Of a stretch of DNA of 64,000 nt, positions 26,939 through 36,332 are shown one piece after another (the stretch's first letter is position 1; every line of letters begins with the position of its first letter). Below the pieces are notes generated by a model. It had not been told where the DNA came from and did not search any database. It saw only the letters and a program-made list of their open reading frames with translations. The stretch spans positions 3,181,501 to 3,245,500 of the forward strand of contig NZ_CP093340.1 in the NCBI RefSeq assembly GCF_022637415.1, written 5' to 3'. Made by a program: the position numbers and the translations under genes. Source of the stretch: Luteimonas sp. S4-F44. Its GTDB lineage: Bacteria > Pseudomonadota > Gammaproteobacteria > Xanthomonadales > Xanthomonadaceae.

Positions 26939-29037
26939 TCGCGGCCTCGATCACCCTCAGAGCTTGGCCGCCCCTCCGCTTGCTGCTTCATACGATGCCA
27001 GCGCGCATATTCGGGGGCCTTTCCTGCACCGTCCCGCTCGACGCCTTGCAGCCAGAAGCAGAACCAATCCAGGTTCCGCTCGTAGGCCGCCAGTTTGTGC
27101 TGCGGCTCGAACTTCATGTGCGGCGCGGTCGGGAACAGATAGAGATCGGCCTGACCGTCGCGCACCATTGGGATGATGTAGTCCAAGGCGTACAGGTACT
27201 CCTGCTCCGGCATTTGAAACAACACCGGCGCCCTCACCTTCTGCCGATTGAAGGCCAGCGACAGCCGCCTCCATGCCTCCGGCGTGGCATCCGGCGCGCC
27301 AAGCCCCCAGGCCGCCTGCAGACCGGTCGCGAACCGCTCGCCCTGCAAGCTGCCCATCAGGTGGTACAGCGGCGTGACCGCTGGCGATGTCACCGAGGCC
27401 GCGGCCAACAGATCCGATTCCGCAGCCATCCAGAGCGTGACCTCGCTGCCGAAGCTGAAACCTCCCATTCCCACACGGCCCGGATCCACCACCCCCTCGC
27501 CCGCCAGCAGGTCCACCACGCTCCGGACCGCGGACATGCCCTCGTCGTAACGCGTGATCGGGTCCGGCTTGTGCGGGAGTGCGGTGATGCACAGGGCCGC
27601 AATGCCAGCCTGAGCAAACGACGCCAGCGGCCACTCGTCGCCGGTGCCACCACGCAGGAACCCGCTGCAGGTGTAGTACGTCACGAACAAGGGCCGGGGG
27701 GAGGCGGCCATGCCCCGGCCAAGTAGAAGCTGGCCGGTGAACTCGCGGCCCTCGGCATCCCGCCAGCGCAGGAACCGGGACGACACGCCCTGCGCAAGAT
27801 CGAACGCAAGCGATGCGTTCGGATCGAACAGCACCTGCCGCTGACCGGTGTCGATCTCGATGCGCTCCAGGCGCGGCGGGCGGTCGGCCTCCGTAGCCAC
27901 GCACACCATCGCATCGGCCGCCACGCCGCACGCACTCGCCACTTCTCGCCCACCATTGAGCAAGCCGCGCGACGACGCCACTACCGTCACCGCGCCGGTA
28001 TCCACGCTCCAGCGAAACACCGTCTGCGCCCGGCCCGCCTCGACAGGGCTTGTGGTGAACAGCAGCTCATTGCGCCCAGGCCGCCATTGCCCACTGGTGA
28101 TGTCCGCCCCGGTACAGGCGGGCGCCGTGCACTGCGCGATCTCACGTCCACGCCGATCCAGGACCGCCAGGGTCGCGACCGGCTCGGTGTACGGACCACC
28201 AGGCGCCAGCGCACGGGTCAAGGTGGCGGTCCGACCGCTTTGCGGGTCTCGGACCCAAGTCCGGTCCAGCGGCACGGCCCCGGCCACAGGGCTGGCTGCC
28301 GCCTTCGCCGCAGGCGGCGCGAGCTCGCGGCGCGCGCCCGTCCGCAGGTCGATCTCGAACCAGCGCTCGGGCACGTCGTCCAACAAACCTTCGCGGTCGA
28401 AACCGAGCCCCGTGAACCGCTGCGTCGCCAACCGCCCCTCGTGATGACCGGAGCGGAAGACGCCCTGCCCGATCGGAATCGAGGCATCGACATGGATGCC
28501 ACGCGCGTACTCCGCCTGCTCCGCGTCGACGATGTCCGCGCGAGGCGCGCCCACGCTGTACTGCAGCGTCGTGGCGTCCTCGCCGAGCCTGAAATCGCGC
28601 ACATTCGCCGGATCCCGCGCGACCGGTTCTGCGCCCGAGCCGTCCACAGCGGCGCGCCAGACCTCGATGCGACCGTCCAGCAACGCCCGGTAGAAGATCG
28701 AGCGCCCATCGGCAGACCAGTGCGCCACGGCAGGCAATGCGCCGCCGGAGCTGTTGCGCAGCGGCACGCCACCCTCCGCGACCCGACGTGGCGGTGCCCT
28801 CCCATCCACATCCTGGACGTACCACACCGAATCGTAGGTGTTGCGCTCGACAGACGGCTGATCCGCCCGGAAGGCCACCTGTCGCCCATTCGGCGACACG
28901 ACCAGCCCGGAGAGATCCACCACCTCCACCAAGCGTCGCGGCGAGACAGCCGCCGCCTCGAAAGGGGCCAGCACCATCGCCAACACGACCGCCAACATCA
29001 CCGCAGCGCGGCCATTGCGCAAACAGACCATCACCAT
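26935..29037 (-). CDS. Lasso peptide isopeptidase (AtxE2-type prolyl-oligopeptidase fold)
   Basis: 700 residues. A signal peptide (AAVMLAVVLAMVLAPFEAAA) precedes an N-terminal beta-propeller-like region and a C-terminal alpha/beta hydrolase domain. The catalytic residues are visible: Ser528 (GFSFGS), Glu611 (QMPEQEY) and His640 (TAPHMKF). The Glu in place of the usual Asp, and the positions, match AtxE2 (S527/E610/H638, from memory). This enzyme opens the isopeptide bond of the lasso peptide after re-uptake. It lies 68 nt downstream of the TonB receptor in one operon. Start chosen at 29037 because AGGAG lies 8 nt upstream. Confidence 0.88.
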   Translation of the reverse strand: MVMVCLRNGRAAVMLAVVLAMVLAPFEAAAVSPRRLVEVVDLSGLVVSPNGRQVAFRADQPSVERNTYDSVWYVQDVDGRAPPRRVAEGGVPLRNSSGGALPAVAHWSADGRSIFYRALLDGRIEVWRAAVDGSGAEPVARDPANVRDFRLGEDATTLQYSVGAPRADIVDAEQAEYARGIHVDASIPIGQGVFRSGHHEGRLATQRFTGLGFDREGLLDDVPERWFEIDLRTGARRELAPPAAKAAASPVAGAVPLDRTWVRDPQSGRTATLTRALAPGGPYTEPVATLAVLDRRGREIAQCTAPACTGADITSGQWRPGRNELLFTTSPVEAGRAQTVFRWSVDTGAVTVVASSRGLLNGGREVASACGVAADAMVCVATEADRPPRLERIEIDTGQRQVLFDPNASLAFDLAQGVSSRFLRWRDAEGREFTGQLLLGRGMAASPRPLFVTYYTCSGFLRGGTGDEWPLASFAQAGIAALCITALPHKPDPITRYDEGMSAVRSVVDLLAGEGVVDPGRVGMGGFSFGSEVTLWMAAESDLLAAASVTSPAVTPLYHLMGSLQGERFATGLQAAWGLGAPDATPEAWRRLSLAFNRQKVRAPVLFQMPEQEYLYALDYIIPMVRDGQADLYLFPTAPHMKFEPQHKLAAYERNLDWFCFWLQGVERDGAGKAPEYARWHRMKQQAEGRPSSEGDRGRD

Positions 29038-29105
29038 CCCATGCACTCCTTGACGAAGCATCCATCGCCGTCGCTCACCAGGACGACGGGAGGACGGGCC
29101 GCAGT

Positions 29106-31631
29106 TCAGAACCGACGTGTGATCGAGACATCGAGACGCCGCCCGATGCCCGAGTAGTTGGTCGAGTCGTAGGGCAACCAGGTCGGATCGGTGACGCGAT
29201 GCCGCGGCGGCGCACGATTGAACAGGTTGTGCGCGGACACCGAGACATCCCAACCGGCCAGCGGATCGCGTTGGCTGTCGAACGCGTAACGCAAGGTGAG
29301 ATCCGCAGTGGTGAACGATGCAGTCTTCGTCCCGTCCACGGTGCTGCGCACGCCGCTGGTGTGGTTCGCAAACAGCGAGGCACCGAAGCCACCCTGCTGC
29401 CAGACCATGCCAATCCGGCCATTGACCTTGGCCGGGCTGTACAGCGTGCCGGCCAGATCGAACGCACGATCCGCCGGGCTGTTCTCACGCGTGCTGTCCA
29501 GCCAGCTCCCTGCACCGCGGACAGTCAACCGGCCGGGCCCGAGATCGAACCGGTACGCACCCGACAGGTCGACGCCGCGAATCCGCTCCCGCGCCACATT
29601 GACGAAGTGGGCGTACAGCAGCGCGGTGACATCGGCCGGGTCGTAGCTGCCGCCGGTGTAGTTGTAGAAGCCCGCCGCCGCCTCGATGATCCGGGCCTGC
29701 CCCTCGGCGGTGGGCGAACGATCGACAAACGGCGCGTAGATCGGGTTGGTCAGCGCCTCGGCGTAGTTGCCCACGGGCTGGACCACGCGGTCCGTGTAGT
29801 CGATATCGAACACAGACAGTTCCACCTCAAGGGCGGGCAGCGCACGCGGATGCAGTGCCAACGTGCCCGTCCAGGTCCGGGCGCGCTCGGCGTCCAGCTG
29901 CGGATTGCCGCCGAAGACCGCGAGTACCGTGGCATCGCTGTCGGCGCTGCCACCAAACACCGCCATCGGGTAGAGCAAGGCGTTCTGGCGCTGGTACTGC
30001 TGAAGCAGCGTCGGGGCCTTGAACGACCTGCCCCATGAGGCCTTGAGCGTGTAGTCGCCAGTGGGGCTGTAGACAAGCCCGAGCTTGGGCGTGGCGACAC
30101 TGCCGAAGCTGTCGTACGACTCACGCCGGACGGCAGCCGTCAGCGTCAGCCGCTGTGGCCCATTGCCATTGGAGCCCGCCAGCAACGGCAGGCTCAACTC
30201 GGCATACGCGAAGCGACTGCGCTCGTCCCCTTCGATCAAGCGCTCGCCGGACACGACATTGCGCTGCACGAAGTCGTTCTCACGCTGGCCTAGGCCCGCC
30301 GCAAGACGCGCCTCCCCGGCCGGCAGCGCGAACAGCGGTCCTTCCACACCCGCCTCGTAGGCGCGGCTCTCATTGCAGTAGCAATCGTCATAGGGCGACG
30401 GCAGCACCTCGCCGGTGGCGACCATCGTCATCCATTCGTCCTGGACACGACGATCGCGCCCCCAGGTGGCGCCGATGGCGAGCTGCCAATCGTCGGCGAA
30501 TGCGATCTCCAGGCTCGGGGCCACCAGCGTGGTCGTGGTGACGGGCGAGAACCGGCTGTAGTAGCTTGAGATCCCGCTGAAATAGGCAGTGGACCGCTGC
30601 TCCCGCTCAGTTCGCAACGCATCCAGGCGCAGTTCCACCGCATCGCCGATCGACTGGTGCCCGCTGACCAACGCGCTGCGCAAGTGGCTGCCCGGATAGA
30701 TCGTGGTCGGCTCGGGCATGTGGGCCGTCAAGGCCCGCTGGCTGGCCAGGATGGGCTCGGCGGCCGCGTACTTGTAGGTCGCAATCAGCCCGCCGCTGGA
30801 CCAGGCTGTGCCTGCCGTGGCGGTGTAGCCATGGCTGGCCAGTCCGCCATCGGCTGTGCGACCGTACTGTGCGCCGACCGCTGCGCCTGTGTACTCCCGC
30901 TTGAGAATGACGTTGCCCACACCACCCACAGCATCGGAGCCGTAGATGGCCGAGGCGCCATCGGCCATGATCTCGATGCGCTCGACCGCATCGACGGGGA
31001 TCGCATCGATGTCCACCGCCTGCGAGAAGCCACCGTAGGCCATGCGTCGGCCGTTGAGCAGCGTCAGCGTCGCATCCGCGCCCAGGCCCCGCAGGTTCAA
31101 CGACGAACCGCCGGTGATGTTCTGGTTGGCGACGCCCCCTGCCCCAGCCGTCGCCCCGGCGGCCACGCCGGGATTCTGCCCGCCCGAGAAGTTCTGCGGC
31201 ACGCTGCGGATCACCTCGCCCAGGTCGCGAAAGCCCTCTTCCTGGATCCGCTCGGCACCAAAGGCGATCACCGGCGACGGCGTGGTACCGCCGCGGATGC
31301 GCGTGCCGGTGACCTGGACGGTGTCGAGCTGGGTGGCGGCGGCCTCGGTCTCCCGGGCGTCCGCGGGGCGATCGGGCTCAGGTACCGCACCGGTCTCCTG
31401 TGCGGCGGCGGCCAGGGGGAGCAACGCGATGACGGCGGCTGCGAGTGCATTCGCGGCCAGCCGGCGCGAGGTCGGCCGTGCGGATGGCCACCCCAGCGCC
31501 CCTGCTGCCTGCACCACCGCCCGGCCAGTTGCTGGTGTGGCGATACGGACTACGCGCGTCGCAGGCGCCGAGACGGCGGAGCGACACCTTTCCAGCGGCA
31601 AACCACGCACAACAGCCGACGCGTTCGACAT
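29106..31631 (-). CDS. TonB-dependent receptor of the lasso cluster
   Basis: 841 residues. A signal segment (ALAAAVIALLPLAAAAQE) is followed by a plug domain (TQLDTVQVTGTRIRGG, SSLNLRGLGADATLTLLNGRR, VERIEIMADGASAIYGSDAVGG) and a large barrel ending in a terminal Phe (ITRRF). Receptors of this type sit beside isopeptidase genes in proteobacterial lasso clusters and are thought to import the lasso peptide or its cargo. The ATG at 31631 has GGAGAG 5 nt upstream, better than the longer frame to 31715. It is first in the operon with the isopeptidase, and divergent from the XRE gene. Confidence 0.85.
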   Translation of the reverse strand: MSNASAVVRGLPLERCRSAVSAPATRVVRIATPATGRAVVQAAGALGWPSARPTSRRLAANALAAAVIALLPLAAAAQETGAVPEPDRPADARETEAAATQLDTVQVTGTRIRGGTTPSPVIAFGAERIQEEGFRDLGEVIRSVPQNFSGGQNPGVAAGATAGAGGVANQNITGGSSLNLRGLGADATLTLLNGRRMAYGGFSQAVDIDAIPVDAVERIEIMADGASAIYGSDAVGGVGNVILKREYTGAAVGAQYGRTADGGLASHGYTATAGTAWSSGGLIATYKYAAAEPILASQRALTAHMPEPTTIYPGSHLRSALVSGHQSIGDAVELRLDALRTEREQRSTAYFSGISSYYSRFSPVTTTTLVAPSLEIAFADDWQLAIGATWGRDRRVQDEWMTMVATGEVLPSPYDDCYCNESRAYEAGVEGPLFALPAGEARLAAGLGQRENDFVQRNVVSGERLIEGDERSRFAYAELSLPLLAGSNGNGPQRLTLTAAVRRESYDSFGSVATPKLGLVYSPTGDYTLKASWGRSFKAPTLLQQYQRQNALLYPMAVFGGSADSDATVLAVFGGNPQLDAERARTWTGTLALHPRALPALEVELSVFDIDYTDRVVQPVGNYAEALTNPIYAPFVDRSPTAEGQARIIEAAAGFYNYTGGSYDPADVTALLYAHFVNVARERIRGVDLSGAYRFDLGPGRLTVRGAGSWLDSTRENSPADRAFDLAGTLYSPAKVNGRIGMVWQQGGFGASLFANHTSGVRSTVDGTKTASFTTADLTLRYAFDSQRDPLAGWDVSVSAHNLFNRAPPRHRVTDPTWLPYDSTNYSGIGRRLDVSITRRF

Positions 31632-31798
31632 GCGATCTCTCCATTGAGTGAGGCGGCCGGCCGGGGCGGGAAGAGACGCAACAGCGTCGTCGCGCGTGGC
31701 CGGCTCACGGCACATGGCCTGGATCGAGCATATCTAGTTTTCGGATATATGGAAAGCAGATTTAGGGTAGGCCTGGCCTTCAACCCAAGGAGCCTGCA

Positions 31799-32059
31799 AT
31801 GACAAGCAAGTCGATCTACAAGCCCGAGTATCAGATCCTGGTGAGCCTGCTGAAGGAGAGCCGGAGGAAGATCAGCGGCATGACCCAGGCCAGGCTGGCC
31901 GAGGAGCTGAACCGGCCGCAGTCGTACGTCAGCAATGTGGAGCGCGGCCGCCGACGGCTGGATGTGCTCGAGCTACGCGCGCACTGCAAGGCCTGTGGCC
32001 AGAGCCTGTCCGGCTTCATCAGGAAGTTCGAAGCCGCAGTGGCCAAGACCCTCCACTGA
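31799..32059 (+). CDS. XRE-family helix-turn-helix regulator
   Basis: 86 residues, almost entirely one Cro/C1-type helix-turn-helix domain (MTQARLAEELNRPQSYVSNVERGRRRLDVLEL). AAGGAG lies 7 nt before the ATG. It is divergent from the TonB receptor across a 167-nt intergenic region, so it probably controls the receptor-isopeptidase operon, itself, or both. A strong hairpin terminator follows. Confidence 0.8.
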   Translation: MTSKSIYKPEYQILVSLLKESRRKISGMTQARLAEELNRPQSYVSNVERGRRRLDVLELRAHCKACGQSLSGFIRKFEAAVAKTLH

Positions 32060-32071
32060 TCCAAGCCATCG

Positions 32072-32101
32072 AGGCCGGCACCGCACGGTGTCGGCCTTCT
32101 T
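32072..32101 (+). terminator. Terminator of the XRE gene
   Basis: A 12-bp GC-rich stem (AGGCCGGCACCG with CGGTGTCGGCCT, one G-T pair) with a two-base centre, followed by a short T-rich tail (TTCTT), 12 nt after the XRE stop. It also marks the right edge of the lasso island. Confidence 0.75.
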
Positions 32102-32655
32102 GCTGCATGCCCGTCGCACCAGAATCGGGGACGTCGCACGTGGACGCGCTGACGGGGCGATCGAGAGCGCCCCGCCAGGTCTGCGATGCCGCGCGTGGTG
32201 CGAGCGCGATCTGCCTCCCCGGAGCCGCGCTATGTGGCAGCGGCGACCGCTTGTGTGATCTGGACGGGATGCTGGAACGAGATCAACACCCCCAAGTCCT
32301 CGTCAGGCACTACGCGGCCGGCGCCACGCGCGAAGCCGCCAGAACGGCGAAGTACCCGCAGCCGCAGAAATCCCTGGCGCCATAACCAGAAAAATCTGAC
32401 ACGGGCCCGCGGCGCCCACCGACGCCCATCCTAAGCCGGAACTTGCATCCTAACCTCCGTCAGCAACGCGCGATCCTTGCCTTCGGGCCAGTCGCCAGAC
32501 GCGCGGGCCGGGGCAAGGAGCACCCCGGCTGCTGGCGCCTTTAGCGGAGGTGGCCGTGCCATGGACGACAACCACAATGCCTGGGCAGTCCCCCATCTCG
32601 TACGACACCGCCGCGGCCGAAGGAACGCGCTATCCTCCTTCGAGGGGAGGTGCTA
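32102..32655. other. Intergenic, no supported gene
   Basis: GC-rich sequence with several short open frames and no ribosome sites or recognisable motifs. I see no RNA gene. Confidence 0.4.
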
Positions 32656-33171
32656 ATGGCGTTCTGGTGGGTCAATCACAAGCAGACACGCGACCTTGAA
32701 GTCCGCGGAGGCTACCTCTGGTCGCCGTTCCGCAACGCCAACGGCGCGTTCAACCAAACGTACGAGAACATGACACTCGTGCGTCCCGGCGATCTGGTGT
32801 TCTCGTATGCCGATGGCCAGATCGGCGCCATTGGTCAAGTGACCGAAGCCGCGTCCGCCAGCCCAAAGCCAACCGAATTCGGCAAGGCGGGCGACGCTTG
32901 GGCCAACGAAGGTTGGCTCGTCAGCGCGTACTTCACGCCAGTTCCCAAGCCGCTCCGGCCGACAGAGCATGTAGCCACCATCGGCCCTCTGCTGCCCGCC
33001 CGCCATTCCCCGATACGCAGCAATGGCTACAGCAACCCAAGCTGCTATCTCGCAAGCATTTCGAATGCGCTGGGACATCGGCTGCTCCACCTTCTCGGGA
33101 TCGAAGCAACACCCTTACTTGCGTCACGCTATAGGGTCCAGGATCCTCAGCACGATGCTTCTTACTGCTGA
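32656..33171 (+). CDS. PUA/EVE-like domain protein, possibly truncated
   Basis: 171 residues starting MAFWWVNHKQTRDLE behind a GGGAGG ribosome site. The opening (WWVNHKQT, GYLWSPF, MTLVRPGDLVFSYADGQIGAIGQVTEAA) resembles the EVE/PUA-like modules found at the N terminus of modification-dependent HNH restriction enzymes. The similarity ends near residue 150 and the tail (LASRYRVQDPQHDASYC) looks unrelated. It may be the N-terminal remnant of a type IV-like restriction protein, or a stand-alone modified-base reader. Function uncertain. Confidence 0.5.
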   Translation: MAFWWVNHKQTRDLEVRGGYLWSPFRNANGAFNQTYENMTLVRPGDLVFSYADGQIGAIGQVTEAASASPKPTEFGKAGDAWANEGWLVSAYFTPVPKPLRPTEHVATIGPLLPARHSPIRSNGYSNPSCYLASISNALGHRLLHLLGIEATPLLASRYRVQDPQHDASYC

Positions 33172-33489
33172 ACGCTCCTGATGATGCGGGGCCTTACCCG
33201 AAGTTGAGTACCGCCTCCAACCGCTGGCGACATAAAGCCAGCGCGTGAATCCGATTCCTTCGCATCGCGCAGCTGGCGTGTTCCTACGAGCAAAGAGCAT
33301 CATGTGTGAGATACGGTGGGGCGAAAGCTGTCAGTTATCACGCTACTTGAGGCTTCGGCACTATGCTCGGCGATTCCTGACGTTCACTAGCTTCTAAGCG
33401 ACCTGCACTTCTCTCGCTTCTAGGGTGGAGTCGAGCAGGGATCCATCACGCGCTGGCTTCGGGTGACCATGGGCAGGGAGAAGATACGA
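33172..33489. other. Intergenic, no supported gene
   Basis: Nothing recognisable between the EVE-like gene and the serine hydrolase gene apart from the ribosome site GGGAG just before 33490. Confidence 0.4.
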
Positions 33490-34878
33490 ATGCGGATTCT
33501 TTTCAACGTGTTGACAGTGTTGTCCTCGTGCCTGATCGCACAGGCCCTGGCGAAGCCGCCGGCCGAGACAGCGTTTGAAGAATGGCTGAGTGCGTTCAAC
33601 CGCAACGATCGCGTTGCGCTGACCGAGTTCAACGCACGGCGTTTCGGTGAGCCCGACCACAACATCGAGTACCTACTCGACAGCCGAGAAGAGACGGGCG
33701 GCCTGGACGTGGTCAAGATCGAACACAGGGATCCATTGAAATTCGTCGTTTTGACGCAGGAGCGTAGCTTTCCTGTGCAAAGACGCATCACCGTGGAAGT
33801 CGACGACGCAGCGTCGCTTCGCCTCCACCACATCACGCAAGAGCCACTGCCAATCTCTCCGAATGAAGCGCTCGACGCATTCGACGCCTTTGCCACACAG
33901 TTGGCGGCAGCTGATCGCTTCTCGGGTGCGCTCGTCATTGAGCAAAATTGTCGACGCCTCTACGCCAAGTCTTTCGGATTAGCGAACCGCGAAGACAACA
34001 CATTAGCGCAACTGGACACGCCATTTCTGTTCGCATCGCAAGGCAAGATGTTCACCGCGGTGGCGGTGCTACAACTGGTCGCCGCCGGCAAGATCGGACT
34101 GGACGATCCAATCGGCAAGTATCTGAAGGACTACCCCAACGAGGCGATGGCGGCCGTCACCGTCAGGCAGTTGCTTTCGCATCAGGGCGGCGCGGGTGAC
34201 GTCGGCGTGCTGCAGCCGGACGAAGACGCCAACCGCGCCTGGGTGCGATCCATCGCCGACCTGATCAAGCTCAACGGCAACCGCGCACCGGAGTTTCCGC
34301 CGGGATCAGCGTTCGAGTACTCGAACTATGGCTTCCTGCTGCTCGGCGCAATCGTGGAGGCAGCCAGCGACCAGGGCTTCTACGATTATCTGAGCGAGCA
34401 TGTCTTTGCGCCGGCTGGCATGTCCGCCACACGCTTCCCGACTCTGGAGCAAATGGATGGCGTTGCGCGAGGTTACACGCAGCGCGAGGACGGCACGCTG
34501 GTGCAGAGCGCCGATCAGCTTCCATGGCGCGGCACACCTGCTGGCGGCGGTGTCACGACCGTAGACGACGAAGTGCGATTCGTCCAAGCGCTTAAAGCCG
34601 GCAAGCTGATCCCGCTGCCGCTACTGGCCGAAGCTATCAAGCAGCAGACCGATTGGTATGGCTACGGCTTCATTTCCTCGGGCCCTGACGAGTTCCCGCA
34701 CTGGGGACATGGCGGCGGTGCGCCCGGCAACAGCGCCGCTCTCTCGATCTACCCGACCAATGACATGACCATGGTCTGCCTCAGCAATCGCGACCCGCCT
34801 GTCTGCGATCGCCTGCTGGCTCGGCTGCATTGGCATCTGTCGCCACCCTCTGGGCCGGGAGAGGCAGATGAGGACTGA
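33490..34878 (+). CDS. Secreted serine hydrolase, beta-lactamase/penicillin-binding fold
   Basis: 462 residues. A signal peptide (ILFNVLTVLSSCLIAQALA) is followed by an unrelated ~120-residue N-terminal domain (EEWLSAFNRNDRVALTEF), then a class C beta-lactamase-like domain. The motifs are Ser183-x-x-Lys186 (SQGK), Tyr277-Ser-Asn279 and His407-Gly-Gly. These belong to the esterase/D-aminopeptidase/AmpC superfamily; the substrate cannot be told. The N-terminal domain resembles the NTF2-like modules often seen before this fold. GGGAG lies 9 nt before the ATG. Confidence 0.8.
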   Translation: MRILFNVLTVLSSCLIAQALAKPPAETAFEEWLSAFNRNDRVALTEFNARRFGEPDHNIEYLLDSREETGGLDVVKIEHRDPLKFVVLTQERSFPVQRRITVEVDDAASLRLHHITQEPLPISPNEALDAFDAFATQLAAADRFSGALVIEQNCRRLYAKSFGLANREDNTLAQLDTPFLFASQGKMFTAVAVLQLVAAGKIGLDDPIGKYLKDYPNEAMAAVTVRQLLSHQGGAGDVGVLQPDEDANRAWVRSIADLIKLNGNRAPEFPPGSAFEYSNYGFLLLGAIVEAASDQGFYDYLSEHVFAPAGMSATRFPTLEQMDGVARGYTQREDGTLVQSADQLPWRGTPAGGGVTTVDDEVRFVQALKAGKLIPLPLLAEAIKQQTDWYGYGFISSGPDEFPHWGHGGGAPGNSAALSIYPTNDMTMVCLSNRDPPVCDRLLARLHWHLSPPSGPGEADED

Positions 34879-35815
34879 GGCTGGGCGCGCATGCGGCAAG
34901 ATTGAAGCTGTGGCCTGCCCGCTTTCTCCGAGACATTGATTTCTAGGAAGATGGTTTCCGCCCGAAGAAGAGCCCATGAAGACGAGTCGATTTTCAGTGA
35001 CCTGCCCCCGGCAGCCGTACTAACAGCTACTGGGAGAGTCCGGAGTTGAAGGGTACTTCGATCTGCAGCTGTTGGGCTCGGTGCTTGGCAGCGAACCGGG
35101 CTGGCGGCGTAAGCCCCCCGGTCAAGCGGACACTTCAAACGTAGAAATTTCAGCCTTTCGGTTGCGGTACTCGACGGGCGTCAGGCCGCCGAGAGAGTCG
35201 CGGGGTCGCCAGCCACTGTCGTTGGCAACCGCACCAATGCAATATGGAGCATAGGCTTCGTCAGCGGCGAGCTGGCAAGTTAGCGTCGATCTAAGGGCCT
35301 GCCCGTCACCGAGAACTTCACCAATGAGTGAAGCCGGGACTGCAACTAGATTCCGGCCACAGCGGCTAAGGACGTGCTCCACCAGCCCAGTTCGATATCA
35401 GTCACCATCCAAGCCCATCAATTCGAAGCATCCTTCAACTTCTGGCTCCAGTAGGCTGCTGTATGCCCTTAGGAGAAGTCCCGGGCTCTCTCTGCGCTGG
35501 CACCACGGACAACAATTCGAAAAGGCTAGATTCGTCATGCAGCTGCTTGCCACGGCACAGCAGCGTTGCGGAAAGGCTAAGCTTGCGGCTGGAACAGCTT
35601 CACAGAGGGATGATCTGGCCACGCCTTCTCTCAGTCACTGATCGCAGCAGTGACACTGATTGCTCAGAACAACCGAATATGGTCTCATTCCGAAATGCCT
35701 TCGACACAGAGGTTCTGAAACTGGGGCCACTTCTGATCAAGAATCGTGCCTTCTCGACCCAACTACGGGATCCCTCGTGAGCACGCGCCACGAACATTAA
35801 CTTTAATCTAGGAAG
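34879..35815. other. Intergenic with IS3 remnant
   Basis: Apart from the transposase fragment at 35122-35220 no supported gene is seen. The short motif CTAGGAAGATGG occurs at both ends (near 34949 and 35810). It may be chance or a small duplication. Confidence 0.4.
35122..35220 (-). mobile_element. IS3-family transposase (OrfB) C-terminal remnant
   Basis: About 32 codons reading DSGWRPRDSLGGLTPVEYRNRK to a stop. This is the conserved end of the IS3-type integrase core (PRDSLGGLTPxEYR). The sequence upstream is unrelated, so only the tail of the element survives. It lies at the edge of the AT-richer block that carries the Panacea pair. Confidence 0.7.
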
Positions 35816-35827
35816 ATGGACCTACTC

Positions 35828-36316
35828 ATGAACGATGGCCGTGCAATCGCCAATATGATTCTAGACATAGCCGACTCCAACGGGAGAGAAGTAACCAATC
35901 TGTCTTTACAGAAGATTATTTTTTTCTGTCACGGTTGGTGCATTGCAAAACTAGGCAAGCCACTCATCAAGCAAGATTTTGAAGCCTGGCAGTACGGCCC
36001 TGTACTTCAACATGTATACAGAGAATTTAGATCTTGCGACCGCTCGCCTATCAAAATTCGAGCGAAGCAGCTAGATCCAATTTCAGGCAATAGAATAGAG
36101 ATACGGGCAAAATTAGAACCCGAAATTGAAGAGATAGTCCGTGAGTCCACCCGATTTTATTCAAGGTTACGTCCAGGCACGTTGGTTGAAATGAGTCATG
36201 CGCCCGACGGACCTTGGGATAAGGTATGGAACCACAGCGGAACCATAAATCCTGGAATGCGCATGTCCAACGAGGATATCGGAAAGTACTTCTCGTCACT
36301 CAGGGCTCCATTCTAA
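35828..36316 (+). CDS. Panacea-domain (SocA/GepA-like) protein, candidate antitoxin
   Basis: 162 residues. The N-terminal half has the Panacea (DUF4065) pattern: AIANMILDIADSNGREVTNLSLQKIIFFCHGW, then FEAWQYGPVLQHVYREF. Panacea proteins are antitoxins of many two-gene toxin-antitoxin systems. A separate gene follows by 16 nt on the same strand and would be the partner. Low GC contrasts with aceE next door and suggests recent transfer. The ATG at 35816 sits directly against AGGAAG with no spacing, so the ATG at 35828 is preferred. Confidence 0.75.
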   Translation: MNDGRAIANMILDIADSNGREVTNLSLQKIIFFCHGWCIAKLGKPLIKQDFEAWQYGPVLQHVYREFRSCDRSPIKIRAKQLDPISGNRIEIRAKLEPEIEEIVRESTRFYSRLRPGTLVEMSHAPDGPWDKVWNHSGTINPGMRMSNEDIGKYFSSLRAPF

Positions 36317-36332
36317 CGTCTAGGATCCAGCA

